Source of the DNA: Nocardia neocaledoniensis
GTDB lineage: Bacteria; Actinomycetota; Actinomycetes; Mycobacteriales; Mycobacteriaceae
Reading direction: 5' to 3'
Assembly: GCF_029868625.1 (NCBI RefSeq)
Contig: NZ_JARWOJ010000344.1
Span: forward strand, 1-64,000
Length of the DNA: 64,000 nucleotides
Positions 14,886 through 23,691 of this stretch are shown in pieces; the stretch's first letter is position 1, and each line of letters opens with the position of its first letter. The notes under the pieces were generated by a model, which did no database searches, was not told the DNA's origin, and saw only the letters and a program-made list of their open reading frames with translations. Made by a program: the position numbers and the translations under genes.

Positions 14886-17786
14886 GTGGACGACAACCGG
14901 AGTGCGGAGCTGGTGGCCGATGCCCTGCGGGCCCGGGTCTCCTGCGCGGTCGACGCCTCGGTGCGCCGCCGCGCGGAGTATTCCTCGGACGCCTCCAACT
15001 ATCGCGTCCGGCCCACCGTCGTCGTCTTCCCCCGCGAGGATTCCGATGTCGCGGCGACGGTGACCTTCGCCAGAGCGAACGGCCTCGCGGTGACCGCGCG
15101 CGGTGGCGGCACCTCGGTGGCGGGCAACGCGGTGGGCCCCGGCATCGTGCTCGATTTCAGCAGGCACATGCGCGCCGTGCGGGCGGTCGACGCGGCCGCG
15201 CGCACGGCGGTGGTCCAGCCCGGTGTCGTGCTGTCCGACCTGCAACGACAGCTGCGGCCCTCGGGTCTGCGTTTCGGCCCCGACCCGTCCACCCAGGATC
15301 GCTGCACGCTGGGCGGGATGATCGGCAACAACGCCTGTGGTCCGCACGCGCTGGCCTGGGGCCGGACCTCCGACACCGTGCGGTCGCTGCGCGTTGTCGA
15401 CGGGACCGGCGAGCATCGGGTGCTCGGCGCCGACGCGCCCGCTGTCCCCGGTTTGGCCGAGTTCACCGCCGCCCAGCTCGCGGTACTGCGCACGGAGCTC
15501 GGCAGATTCGATCGGCAGGCCTCCGGATACGGATTGGAACATCTACTGCCGGAACGTGGTTCGTCGATCGCACGTGCCTTCGTCGGCACGGAGGGCACCT
15601 GCGGCCTGCTGCTCGAGGCCGAGGTCGAGCTCACGCCGTTGCCGGGGGCGACGGTTCTCACGGTGCTCGGCTATCCCGACATCGCCACGGCGGCCGACGA
15701 TGTCGCCGCCGTGCTGCGGTGCGCGCCGATCGCCGTCGAGGGCATCGACGCCGGACTGGTCGACCGTGTTCGCGCTCATCGCGGGACAGTGCCCGAGCTC
15801 CCACGCGGACGCGGCTGGCTTTTCGTGGAAACCGCGGGTGACAGCGCCGCCGAGGCACTGGCGGCCGCCGAGCGCCTGTGCCGGGAAGCCGGTGCGGACG
15901 ACCACCGCATCGTCACCGATCCCGGTGCCACCGCGGCACTCTGGCGTATCCGTGCCGACGGCGCGGGCCTGGCCGGACGGACGCCCGAGGGGCAGCCGGC
16001 GTGGCCGGGCTGGGAAGACGCCGCCGTCCCGCCCGAACGCCTGGGCGCCTATCTGCGCGAATTCGACGCGCTCACCGACGAATACGGTGTCGACGGATTG
16101 CTCTACGGTCACATCGGCGACGGCTGTATTCATGTGCGTTTGGATCTCCCGATCGCCGACGCACCCCGGCGTTTTCGCTCCTTCCTGTTCGACGCGGCCG
16201 AACTCGTTGTGCGTCACGGAGGCTCGCTCTCCGGCGAACACGGTGACGGCAGAGCGCGTTCCGAACTGCTCGAGGTCATGTACTCCCCCGCCGCCCGAGC
16301 CGCTTTCGCGGGCTTCAAGGCGCTGTTCGATCCCGACGACATCCTCAATCCGGGCGTGCTCGTCGCCCCGCATCCGGTGGATACCGACCTGCGGGTGGCC
16401 GATCTGCGTTCGCTGCTCCCCTCCGGCGGCTTCGCCCTCACCGACGACTCCGGCGATCTGTCCACAGCTGTGCACAGATGTGTAGGAATCGGCAAGTGCC
16501 GCGCGGACACTCGCGCGGCGGGTGGTTTCATGTGCCCGTCCTACCTGGCCACCGCCGATGAGAAGGACACCACCCGCGGTCGCGCCCGCGTGCTGCAAGA
16601 AGTGGTGCGCGGCGAACTCGATTGGCGCGCACCGGCGGTCGAGGAGTCCCTGGACCTGTGCCTGTCGTGCAAGGCCTGCGCCTCGGACTGTCCGGCGGGG
16701 GTGGACATGGCGACCTACAAATCCGAGGCCCTCCACCGCCGCTACCAGGGCCGACCACGCCCACTCGAGCACTACCTGCTCGGCCAACTCCCCCGCTGGC
16801 TCGCTGCGGCCCAACGCCTTCCACGCCTGGTCAACGCACTCACCGCCCGCGCCGTGCTCCGTCGCCCCGCCATGCGCGCGGTCGGCATCGACCCGCGCCG
16901 CGAAACGCCCACCCTCGCGCCGACCCCGTTCCGCCGCATCTGGCACGACCTCGGCGGCAACAGCCGCACCCGACCGGCAGCGCTCGCCCTGGTGGAATCC
17001 CCCCACCAGCACCTGTTGCCGCCCGCCGCCACCGCCGACGACCGAGCTCTACCGACACCGACGGCCACGATCATGCTGTGGGTCGACTCGTTCACCGACT
17101 CGTTCGACCCCGCGAACGCGCTGGCGGCGGTGTTGCTGATCGAGCAGTTCGGGTATCGGGTCCGGATTCCGGAACGGCGGGTCTGCTGCGGCCTGACCTG
17201 GATCACCACGGGTCAGCTCGATGGTGCGCGCAAGCGGTTGCGCGCGACGGTGGACGCCGTGGCCGACCATGTCGGCGCGGGCGGCCTGATCATCGGACTC
17301 GAACCGTCCTGCACCGCCGCGCTGCGGGCCGACCTGCCCGAACTGCTCCCCGACGACCCGCGTGCCGCCCAGGTCGCCGTGTCGATGCGCACGCTCGCCG
17401 AATTCCTGCTCGACCAGCCCGGCTGGCAGCCGCCGCGCCGCGAGGGGGAGACGGTGGTCGTGCAGCCGCACTGTCACCAGCACGCGGTCGGCGGATTCGC
17501 GGCCGAACGCGAACTGCTGGCCGCCATGGGTGTCACAGTGGCGGAACTGGCCGGGTGCTGCGGGCTGGCCGGTAACTTCGGCATGCAGCGCGGCCACTAC
17601 GAGGTCTCGGTCGCGGTAGCCGAGAACGCCCTGCTCCCGGCCCTGCGCGCGGCACCCGACGGCGCGACCTTCCTCGCCGACGGCTTCTCCTGCCGAACCC
17701 AGGCCGCTCAGCTGGCCGGCACCGAGGGCACAGCGCTGGCGACCTACCTCCTCGATGCGCACCAACCCCCGAGCAGGCGCGGCTAG
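14886..17786 (+). CDS. FAD-linked oxidase and iron-sulfur fusion protein (GlcD/GlcF-like, D-2-hydroxyacid dehydrogenase)
   Basis: This 966-residue protein fuses a GlcD-like FAD domain to a GlcF-like iron-sulfur domain. The first half has the PCMH FAD motif ARGGGTSVAGNAVG near residues 73-86, TLGGMIGNNACGPHAL, and the metal/active-site histidines in GHIGDGCIHVRLD and SLSGEHGDGRARS. The middle has two ferredoxin-like sets, CVGIGKC (from Cys532) with a later MCPSY, and CLSCKACASDCPAG near residue 590. The end has the duplicated cysteine-rich domain (RVCCGLTW, LEPSCTAAL, QPHCHQHA, AGCCGLAGNFG). Family members oxidise D-lactate, glycolate or D-2-hydroxyglutarate and pass electrons to the respiratory chain. 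The start is GTG 14886; the gene stands alone. Confidence 0.88.
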   Translation: MDDNRSAELVADALRARVSCAVDASVRRRAEYSSDASNYRVRPTVVVFPREDSDVAATVTFARANGLAVTARGGGTSVAGNAVGPGIVLDFSRHMRAVRAVDAAARTAVVQPGVVLSDLQRQLRPSGLRFGPDPSTQDRCTLGGMIGNNACGPHALAWGRTSDTVRSLRVVDGTGEHRVLGADAPAVPGLAEFTAAQLAVLRTELGRFDRQASGYGLEHLLPERGSSIARAFVGTEGTCGLLLEAEVELTPLPGATVLTVLGYPDIATAADDVAAVLRCAPIAVEGIDAGLVDRVRAHRGTVPELPRGRGWLFVETAGDSAAEALAAAERLCREAGADDHRIVTDPGATAALWRIRADGAGLAGRTPEGQPAWPGWEDAAVPPERLGAYLREFDALTDEYGVDGLLYGHIGDGCIHVRLDLPIADAPRRFRSFLFDAAELVVRHGGSLSGEHGDGRARSELLEVMYSPAARAAFAGFKALFDPDDILNPGVLVAPHPVDTDLRVADLRSLLPSGGFALTDDSGDLSTAVHRCVGIGKCRADTRAAGGFMCPSYLATADEKDTTRGRARVLQEVVRGELDWRAPAVEESLDLCLSCKACASDCPAGVDMATYKSEALHRRYQGRPRPLEHYLLGQLPRWLAAAQRLPRLVNALTARAVLRRPAMRAVGIDPRRETPTLAPTPFRRIWHDLGGNSRTRPAALALVESPHQHLLPPAATADDRALPTPTATIMLWVDSFTDSFDPANALAAVLLIEQFGYRVRIPERRVCCGLTWITTGQLDGARKRLRATVDAVADHVGAGGLIIGLEPSCTAALRADLPELLPDDPRAAQVAVSMRTLAEFLLDQPGWQPPRREGETVVVQPHCHQHAVGGFAAERELLAAMGVTVAELAGCCGLAGNFGMQRGHYEVSVAVAENALLPALRAAPDGATFLADGFSCRTQAAQLAGTEGTALATYLLDAHQPPSRRG

Positions 17787-17799
17787 GCATCGGGGCGCA

Positions 17800-17904
17800 T
17801 CAGCTGCCGTGCGGCAGGGTCCCCGGTGCGAGCTGGTACCCCGAGCTGCCCGCCGACCCGCTGCCCCACGCCGCCAGCAGCCAGTTGATTGCGTTGGTGA
17901 TCAT
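17800..17904 (-). CDS. Putative 34-residue microprotein with near-perfect Shine-Dalgarno sequence
   Basis: An ATG at 17904 is preceded on the minus strand by GGGAGGTAACCG, so GGAGGT lies five bases from the start. The frame encodes MITNAINWLLAAWGSGSAGS and then 14 more residues, ending SGYQLAPGTLPHGS-TGA. The N-terminal half could form a short amphipathic or membrane-associated helix; the second half is Gly/Ser/Pro-rich. The stop lies 14 bases beyond the end of the convergent fusion oxidoreductase gene. Another small gene of this window (25972-26262) uses nearly the same ribosome-binding sequence. No family is recognised; a real expressed peptide is inferred from the initiation signal. Confidence 0.5.
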   Translation of the reverse strand: MITNAINWLLAAWGSGSAGSSGYQLAPGTLPHGS

Positions 17905-18024
17905 CGGTTACCTCCCACGTCGAGCCCGGATGCCGACTGTTTGCCGACATCACCGATATCGCCGCCGACGTGGCGAATATTACGAATGCGCATCGGCGCG
18001 CCGAGGGTGGCGCAGAATAGGCGG

Positions 18025-18972
18025 GTGCGCGAACAGACCCTCGATGCGGACCCGGCCTCGGCCGGGCTCTCCAGGACCGTTCGCTCGAGCAGGCCGTTCG
18101 ACGTCGGGCTGACGATCATCCCGCTGCGCCGTGGCGGCGGAGACCCGTGCCACCACATCGACCGCGACGGCGCCCACTGGCATGCCTCCCGGATGCCGAG
18201 CGGCGTGGTGACCTACCGGCTCGTCCAAGATGGTCGTGACGGTGCCCGCGCCGATGCCTGGGGCCCCGGCGCCGCGGAATTCCTCGACGGCCTCGACCGG
18301 ATGCTGTGCCTCGAAGAGGACCTCGACGACTTCACTCCCGAGCATCCCAAGCTGGTCGAAGCCCATCGCGTGGTGCCCGGCCTGCGGATGTTGCGGACCG
18401 GTCTGGTGTTCGAGGCGCTGGTCCCCGCCATCCTCGAGCAGAAGGTGCACACCAAGTCCTCGTTCGCGTCCTACCGCGCCCTGGTTCGCGAGTTCGGGAC
18501 GAAGGCACCCGGTCCCGCCCCGGCCGGACTGATGGTCGCGCCCGATGCCGAGACCTGGCGCCGCGTTCCGTCCTGGAAGTTCCACCGGGCCAATGTCGGG
18601 CCGCAGCGCGCGCAGACGATCGTGCGCGCGGCGCGGGTGGCCGACGCGATCGAGCGCACCGCCACCATCGCCCCCGACGAGGCCGCGCGCCGGTTGCGCA
18701 GCCTGCCCGGCATCGGTGTCTGGACGGTTGCCGAGACCGCGCAGCGCGCCTTCGGCGACGCCGACGCACTCTCGGTGGGCGACTACCATCTCGCCGCGAC
18801 CGTCGGCTGGAGCCTGCTGGGGCGTCCGATCGACGACGACGCGATGGTCGAGTACCTGGAACCCCTACGCCCACACCGCTATCGCGCGGTGCGGCTGCTC
18901 GCGCTGAGCGGCCAGGCGCACAAACCGAAGTTCGGTCCGCGCACCCCGATCACCGATCACCGGCACCACTAA
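18025..18972 (+). CDS. HhH-GPD superfamily DNA glycosylase (AlkA-like)
   Basis: This 315-residue protein has the helix-hairpin-helix and catalytic loop of the base-excision glycosylases: RRLRSLPGIGVWTVAETAQR followed by DALSVGDYHLA, with the catalytic aspartate in VGDYH. FEALVPAILEQKVH upstream matches the family's first HhH-GPD helices. No iron-sulfur cysteine loop is present, so it resembles AlkA-type 3-methyladenine glycosylases rather than endonuclease III. GTG 18025 is chosen because the protein then begins shortly before the first conserved block; no strong ribosome-binding site is seen. The last four bases overlap the convergent small gene on the other strand. Confidence 0.82.
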   Translation: MREQTLDADPASAGLSRTVRSSRPFDVGLTIIPLRRGGGDPCHHIDRDGAHWHASRMPSGVVTYRLVQDGRDGARADAWGPGAAEFLDGLDRMLCLEEDLDDFTPEHPKLVEAHRVVPGLRMLRTGLVFEALVPAILEQKVHTKSSFASYRALVREFGTKAPGPAPAGLMVAPDAETWRRVPSWKFHRANVGPQRAQTIVRAARVADAIERTATIAPDEAARRLRSLPGIGVWTVAETAQRAFGDADALSVGDYHLAATVGWSLLGRPIDDDAMVEYLEPLRPHRYRAVRLLALSGQAHKPKFGPRTPITDHRHH

Positions 18973-19175
18973 CGCAGGGCCCGTTGGTCGAGGACACAGT
19001 GGCCCGCGTCGACGAGTGTCGTGCGGGCACGCCTGCGCACCCGGCACTCGTCCACCGTGCAGTCGAGGTGCAATTGCATTGCGGCATGGGCCTGTTCGGC
19101 GTCCATCGGCCCCGGATCGGTACCGCAACCGAGTAGTGCAGCGGCAATATGCATGTTCACATCGCTCAATTGCAT
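18969..19175 (-). CDS. Small conserved-looking hypothetical protein
   Basis: This 68-residue protein of unknown function has acidic and polar character and four cysteines (LGCGTD, LDCTVDEC, GHC). The central block QAHAAMQLHLDCTVDECRVR looks structured, and a metal-binding role of the cysteines is possible but unproven. ATG 19175 gives 68 residues; ATG 19154 would give 61. Neither has a strong ribosome-binding site. It is divergent from the XRE regulator, sharing a promoter region of about 180 bases, and similar small proteins often sit beside XRE/DUF397 clusters in this group as far as I recall. Confidence 0.5.
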   Translation of the reverse strand: MQLSDVNMHIAAALLGCGTDPGPMDAEQAHAAMQLHLDCTVDECRVRRRARTTLVDAGHCVLDQRALR

Positions 19176-19357
19176 ACGCCAAGCAGAGCACGCAACCACC
19201 CGGCTATCGGGGAGTACACGCCGATCCCGATGTTTAGCGCCGAATTCCCAGCACAACATCCAAAGAGGGGTGCAGGATTCCCCATAGTGGACGACGTCGA
19301 CCGCCGGACCGGGGCTGAGGACGCCGGGCAGGTCGCGAACACAGGAGGAGTGGGGCT

Positions 19358-20272
19358 GTGGCAGCGAACGCATCGATCGGAACCGGCGGGCAGACGGGAG
19401 TCTCCTCGACCCTGCCGCGCCGTCAATTGGGCCGCTACCTACGGGATTGGCGTACCCAGGCGGGGATGACCATCGCCGAAGCGGCCAAGTTGATGGAGTG
19501 GGGCGCCAGTACCCTCCAGCGCCTGGAAAAGGGTCAGGCCGACCGCATCCGCACCATCGACATCCAGGAACTGTGCCGGATCTACGGCATCCCGGAAGCG
19601 ATGGCGGAGGGTCTGACCGGACTCGCGCAGCAGGCGGCCGTCAAGAGCTGGTGGCACGCGTACGGCGATCTGATTCCCGAAAACTTCGACATATACCTGG
19701 GATTGGAGGTTTCCGCGCACCGGCTCCGGCCCTATCAGTCCGAACTCGTCCTCGGTCTGTTGCAAACCGCCGAATACACCCGCGCACTGAATCAGCTGGC
19801 GTATCCCCGGGATTCGGCCGACGAAATCGATCGGCGAGTCGCCCTGCGGCTGCAACGGCAGGCGCTGATCACCCGCAAGCAATCGCCCGCCGAGATCGAT
19901 GTGGTTCTGCACGAATCGGTATTGCATCGGCTCGTCGGTAATGCGAAGGTGATGGCTGCGCAGTTGCGACACCTTGCCGACACGAGTACCCGAAGCAATG
20001 TGACACTGCGTATCCTGCCGTTTGCCGCCGGTGTTCCACTCGGAGTCTCCACCGGACCTTTCACGGTTCTCGAGTTCGGCGCCGACAGCAAAGGGCAACC
20101 GGTCGAACCGCCGGTGGTGTACGCCGAAGGCTTCACCGGCGATCTCTACCTGGAACGACGCGCTGATGTCAGCAGGTACGACCGGGCTCACGAGTGCCTC
20201 CAGCGTCATGCGCTGGATATTCAACCGAGCAGAGACCTGCTGCGGCGGGTCGCGAAGGAGTATGTGGCATGA
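19358..20272 (+). CDS. XRE-family regulator with DUF5753 domain
   Basis: This 304-residue protein has an N-terminal helix-turn-helix of the Cro/C1 type (RYLRDWRTQAGMTIAEAAKL then STLQRLEKGQA, residues 26-62). It continues with the long DUF5753 domain typical of actinomycete XRE regulators, including LRPYQSELVLGLLQTAEYTR and the closing CLQRHALDIQPSRDLLRR. AGGAGG lies about nine bases before the GTG start. Its stop overlaps the first DUF397 gene by ATGA. Such XRE-DUF397 pairs are very common in Streptomyces and Nocardia and act as regulator-partner units linked to development or toxin-antitoxin-like control; no target can be named here. Confidence 0.9.
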   Translation: MAANASIGTGGQTGVSSTLPRRQLGRYLRDWRTQAGMTIAEAAKLMEWGASTLQRLEKGQADRIRTIDIQELCRIYGIPEAMAEGLTGLAQQAAVKSWWHAYGDLIPENFDIYLGLEVSAHRLRPYQSELVLGLLQTAEYTRALNQLAYPRDSADEIDRRVALRLQRQALITRKQSPAEIDVVLHESVLHRLVGNAKVMAAQLRHLADTSTRSNVTLRILPFAAGVPLGVSTGPFTVLEFGADSKGQPVEPPVVYAEGFTGDLYLERRADVSRYDRAHECLQRHALDIQPSRDLLRRVAKEYVA

Positions 20273-20487
20273 GTTTCGATCTCGTCGACGCGCACTGGTT
20301 CAAGAGCACCCGCAGCGGTGCCGACAAGGACTGCGTCGAAGTCGCGTTCCTCTACGGCGGGCGCGTCGGCGTGCGCGACAGCAAGAACCCGGCCGGACCG
20401 GCGCTGGTCTTCGACGGACCGAGCTGGGACGCGTTCACCGCCGGTATCGACAGCGGCGCGTTCGCCTGCGCGCTGGGCGCCCGGTGA
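20269..20487 (+). CDS. DUF397 protein, first copy
   Basis: This 72-residue DUF397 protein carries the family hallmarks: WFKSTRSGADKDCVEVAF at the start, VRDSKNPAGPALVF in the middle and WDAFTAGIDSGAF at the end. The ATG at 20269 overlaps the stop of the XRE gene, giving coupled synthesis. The family acts together with the adjacent XRE-type protein; the molecular mechanism is not generally settled. Confidence 0.88.
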   Translation: MSFDLVDAHWFKSTRSGADKDCVEVAFLYGGRVGVRDSKNPAGPALVFDGPSWDAFTAGIDSGAFACALGAR

Positions 20488-20699
20488 ACAGCAAGCGCGC
20501 CATCGACACCACCGGCGCCACCTGGCTGCGCGCCGGGGCCGCGGGTGTGGGCAGCAGCGTCGAGGTGGCCATGCTCGACGACGGCTATGTGGCCCTGCGC
20601 GACGGCAAGAATCCCGAGGGACCGGTGTTGATCTTCACCCCGAGTGAATGGTCGGCCTTCACCGCGGGCGTGCACGACGGCGAGTTCGATCGCCCTTGA
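20484..20699 (+). CDS. DUF397 protein, second copy
   Basis: This second, diverged DUF397 protein of 71 residues follows directly: GATWLRAGAAGVGSSVEVAM, then LRDGKNPEGPVLIF, then WSAFTAGVHDGEF. It lacks the Cys-Val core of the first copy (SSVEVAM instead of DCVEVAF). The GTG start overlaps the first DUF397 stop by GTGA. The pair probably arose by tandem duplication. Confidence 0.85.
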   Translation: MNSKRAIDTTGATWLRAGAAGVGSSVEVAMLDDGYVALRDGKNPEGPVLIFTPSEWSAFTAGVHDGEFDRP

Positions 20700-20716
20700 T
20701 CACGTTTGGATCAAGG
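20694..20716 (+). terminator. Candidate hairpin terminator after the DUF397 genes
   Basis: The perfect arms CCTTGATC (20694-20701) and GATCAAGG (20709-20716) enclose a seven-base loop and begin at the stop of the second DUF397 gene. No T-run follows. Confidence 0.4.
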
Positions 20717-20759
20717 TCCGGACGGGTAGCCCATGTACATGGACCGAGGGTTGAAGAAA

Positions 20760-20936
20760 ATGCCACCCCGGTACCGGAGGCTGGCGCCTGAGGACGGTGT
20801 GGAGCGCCTGATCGTGATACTGCTTTTCGCGGTATCCGCGATCGGAATCTTCGTGCTCACCGGCTCGTTTCTCGGCGCGCTGTTCATCGGATTACTGGTC
20901 GGATTAGTCGCGGTAGGGACTGTAGCTGTGTTGTAG
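20760..20936 (+). CDS. Small two-helix membrane protein
   Basis: A 58-residue protein from ATG 20760, or 67 residues from ATG 20733. A short basic N-terminus (PPRYRRL) is followed by two hydrophobic segments, LIVILLFAVSAIGIFVL and LGALFIGLLVGLVAVGTVAVL, which should form a membrane hairpin. A GAGGG sequence lies about nine bases before the second ATG, which is why it is preferred. No family is recognised. The gene lies between the DUF397 pair and the convergent succinate dehydrogenase cluster. Confidence 0.6.
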   Translation: MPPRYRRLAPEDGVERLIVILLFAVSAIGIFVLTGSFLGALFIGLLVGLVAVGTVAVL

Positions 20937-20943
20937 GAGCGGT

Positions 20944-20970
20944 CGCTGCGGGGCCTCGTGCCCCGCAGCG
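20944..20970. terminator. Intrinsic terminator, 11-bp stem
   Basis: The perfect arms CGCTGCGGGGC (20944-20954) and GCCCCGCAGCG (20960-20970) have a five-base loop and are followed by TTT on the plus strand. It lies between the small membrane gene and the convergent sdhB, so it can serve both. Confidence 0.75.
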
Positions 20971-20977
20971 TTTCCGT

Positions 20978-21724
20978 TCATCTCCGGAACAGTTTGTTAC
21001 CCAGCCACACAATAGGATCGTATTTACGGTCGACGACCCGTTCTTTCAACGGAATCAGCGCGTTGTCGGTGATCTTGATGTGCTCCGGGCAGACCTCGGT
21101 GCAGCATTTGGTGATATTGCAGTAACTCAGACCCGCTTCCTCCTGGGCCATCTCGCGCCGATCGGCGGTGTCGAGCGGATGCATCTCCAGCTCGGCCACG
21201 CGCATCAGATAGCGCGGCCCGGCGAAGGCCTGCTTGTTGTCCTCGTGATCGCGGACCACGTGGCAGGTGTTCTGGCACAGGAAGCACTCGATGCACTTGC
21301 GGAACTCCTGGGAGCGCTCCACATCGACCTGCTTCATCCGGTACGCGCCCGGCGCCAGTCCGGCGGGCGGCGTGAAAGAGGGGATCTCCCTGGCCTTCTC
21401 GTAGTTGAACGAGACGTCGGTGACGAGATCCTTGATGATCGGGAAGGTGCGCATCGGCGTCACCGTGATCACCTCGTCGGGCGTGAAGGTCGACATCCGG
21501 GTCATGCACAGCAGCCGCGGCCTGCCGTTCACCTCGGCCGAGCACGAACCACATTTGCCCGCTTTGCAATTCCAGCGCACCGCGAGATCCGGTGCCTGGG
21601 TGGCCTGCAGGCGGTGGATGATGTCGAGCACCACCTCGCCCTCGTTCACCAGCACCGTGAAGTCCTCGAGACCACCGCCGTCGATGTCGCCGCGCCAGAC
21701 CCGGAACCGGGCGTCGTATCCCAT
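20978..21724 (-). CDS. sdhB: Succinate dehydrogenase iron-sulfur subunit (Sdh1 type)
   Basis: This 248-residue subunit carries the three clusters. The [2Fe-2S] ligands are in CKAGKCGSC near residues 53-61 with a later LLC. The ferredoxin-like pair is read in CIECFLCQNTCH and CNITKCCTEVCPEH. The length and sequence style match the mycobacterial Sdh1 subunit Rv0247c. It moves electrons from the flavoprotein to the quinone site. The start lies two bases downstream of the sdhA stop, so the three sdh genes form one operon, transcribed C-A-B. Confidence 0.93.
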   Translation of the reverse strand: MGYDARFRVWRGDIDGGGLEDFTVLVNEGEVVLDIIHRLQATQAPDLAVRWNCKAGKCGSCSAEVNGRPRLLCMTRMSTFTPDEVITVTPMRTFPIIKDLVTDVSFNYEKAREIPSFTPPAGLAPGAYRMKQVDVERSQEFRKCIECFLCQNTCHVVRDHEDNKQAFAGPRYLMRVAELEMHPLDTADRREMAQEEAGLSYCNITKCCTEVCPEHIKITDNALIPLKERVVDRKYDPIVWLGNKLFRR

Positions 21725-21726
21725 CG

Positions 21727-23661
21727 CTACGCCTCTCCTTCGACCGAGCCCGCGGCCGGATGATCGGCCAGTTCCCGCTCGGTGTAGTACTTCTCGAGTT
21801 CGCTCAGTTCGAACAGGGCGAGCAGGTCCTCGCGCATCGGCGTCTGATCGGCCGGGGTGACGGTGATGCCGGGTACCCGCCGATCCGCGGTCGCCGGATC
21901 GAGCGCGCAGACCAGCAGTTTGTTGCGCCAGTCGGGGTTCATGCCGGGATGGTCGTCGCGGGTGTGCCCGCCGCGGCTCTCGGTGCGCAGCAGCGCCGCC
22001 TCGGCCACGCACTCGCTGACCAGCAGCATGTTCGCCAGGTCGAGCGCCAGATGCCAGCCCGGGTTGAACTGCCGCTGCCCCTGCACCGTCACCTCGGCGT
22101 ACCTGGCGCGCAGCTCGGCCAATTTCTCGATGGCCTCGCGCACCTCGTGTTCCTTGCGGATGATGCCGACGAGGTCGTTCATCGTCTCCTGCAACTCGCT
22201 GTGCAGGGTGTAAGGGTTCTCGCCGGTGCCCGAGGCGGGCGGATCGAACGGTGCCAGCGCGGTTTTCGTCGCCGCCTCGATGTCGGCGGGCGCCGGGACC
22301 GGGCGCTCGGTGAGCTGCTGGACGTAGGCCGACGCGCCGAGCCCGGCCCGTCTGCCGAACACCAGCAGGTCCGACAGCGAGTTGCCGCCGAGCCGGTTCG
22401 AGCCGTGCATACCGCCGGAACACTCGCCGGCGGCGAACAATCCGGGTACAACGGCGGCTCCGGTATCCGGGTCGACCTCGATACCACCCATCACGTAGTG
22501 GCAGGTCGGACCGACTTCCATCGGCTCGGCGGTGATGTCGACATCGGCCAGCTCCTTGAACTGGTGATGCATCGACGGCAGCCTGCGCACGATCTCCTCG
22601 GCGGGCATCCTGGAGGCGATGTCGAGGTAAACGCCGCCGTGTTCGGTGCCGCGGCCCGCCTTCACCTCCTCGTTGATCGCCCTGGCGACCTCGTCGCGGG
22701 GGAGCAGGTCGGGGGTGCGGCGCGCGGAATCGTTGTCGCGCAACCACTGATCGGCCTCGGCCTCGGTCTCGGCGTACTGGCCCTTGAACACCGGCGGGAT
22801 GTAGTCGAACATGAACCGCTTGCCGTCGGAGTTCTTCAGCACGCCGCCGTCACCGCGCACGCCCTCGGTGACCAGGATGCCCTTCACGCTGGGCGGCCAG
22901 ACCATGCCGGTCGGGTGGAACTGCAGGAACTCCATGTTGATCAGGGTCGCGCCCGAACGCAGCGCCAGCGCGTGGCCGTCGCCGGTGTACTCCCAGGAGT
23001 TCGACGTCACCTTGTAGGACTTGCCGATACCGCCGGTGGCCAGCACGATGGCGGGCGCCTTGAACAGCACCAGCCCGCCCGACTCGCGCCAGTACCCGAA
23101 AGCGCCCGCGATGCGGCCGTTCTCGGTGAGCAGCTCGGTGATGGTGCACTCGGCGAAGACCTTGATCCTGGCCTCGTAGTCGCCGGTGGCGGCGAAGTCC
23201 TCCTGCTGCAGCGACACGATCTTCTGCTGCATGGTGCGGATCAGTTCCAGGCCGGTCCGGTCGCCGACGTGCGCCAGGCGCGGATAGGTGTGCCCGCCGA
23301 AGTTGCGCTGGCTGATCCGTCCGTCCGGCGTCCGATCGAACAGCGCGCCATAGGTTTCCAGCTCCCACACGCGGTCGGGGGCCTCGCGGGCGTGCAGTTC
23401 GGCCATCCGCCAGTTGTTGAGGAACTTGCCACCACGCATGGTGTCCTTGAAATGGGTCTGCCAGTTGTCCTTCTCGTTGGCATTGCCCATCGAGGCCGCG
23501 CAGCCGCCCTCGGCCATCACGGTGTGCGCCTTGCCGAACAACGACTTACACACCACCGCGACCGAAAGGCCCTGCTCGCGTGCCTCGATCACGGCGCGCA
23601 GGCCGGCGCCGCCCGCCCCGATCACCACGACGTCGTAGTCGTGCTGTTCCAGCTCTGACAT
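21727..23661 (-). CDS. sdhA: Succinate dehydrogenase flavoprotein subunit (Sdh1 type)
   Basis: This 644-residue flavoprotein has the FAD dinucleotide motif VIGAGGAGLRAVIEA near residues 12-26, the covalent-flavin histidine region KAHTVMAEGGCAAS, the substrate-binding FLQFHPTGM, and the late NRLGGNSLSDLLVFGRRAG. It oxidises succinate to fumarate at the cytoplasmic side of the membrane. The size matches mycobacterial Rv0248c (about 646). GAGGAG lies upstream of the ATG. Between sdhA and the membrane anchor gene there is a gap of 30 bases. Confidence 0.94.
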   Translation of the reverse strand: MSELEQHDYDVVVIGAGGAGLRAVIEAREQGLSVAVVCKSLFGKAHTVMAEGGCAASMGNANEKDNWQTHFKDTMRGGKFLNNWRMAELHAREAPDRVWELETYGALFDRTPDGRISQRNFGGHTYPRLAHVGDRTGLELIRTMQQKIVSLQQEDFAATGDYEARIKVFAECTITELLTENGRIAGAFGYWRESGGLVLFKAPAIVLATGGIGKSYKVTSNSWEYTGDGHALALRSGATLINMEFLQFHPTGMVWPPSVKGILVTEGVRGDGGVLKNSDGKRFMFDYIPPVFKGQYAETEAEADQWLRDNDSARRTPDLLPRDEVARAINEEVKAGRGTEHGGVYLDIASRMPAEEIVRRLPSMHHQFKELADVDITAEPMEVGPTCHYVMGGIEVDPDTGAAVVPGLFAAGECSGGMHGSNRLGGNSLSDLLVFGRRAGLGASAYVQQLTERPVPAPADIEAATKTALAPFDPPASGTGENPYTLHSELQETMNDLVGIIRKEHEVREAIEKLAELRARYAEVTVQGQRQFNPGWHLALDLANMLLVSECVAEAALLRTESRGGHTRDDHPGMNPDWRNKLLVCALDPATADRRVPGITVTPADQTPMREDLLALFELSELEKYYTERELADHPAAGSVEGEA

Positions 23662-23691
23662 GGGTGAACAAGCTCCTCGAGTAGACGCGAT

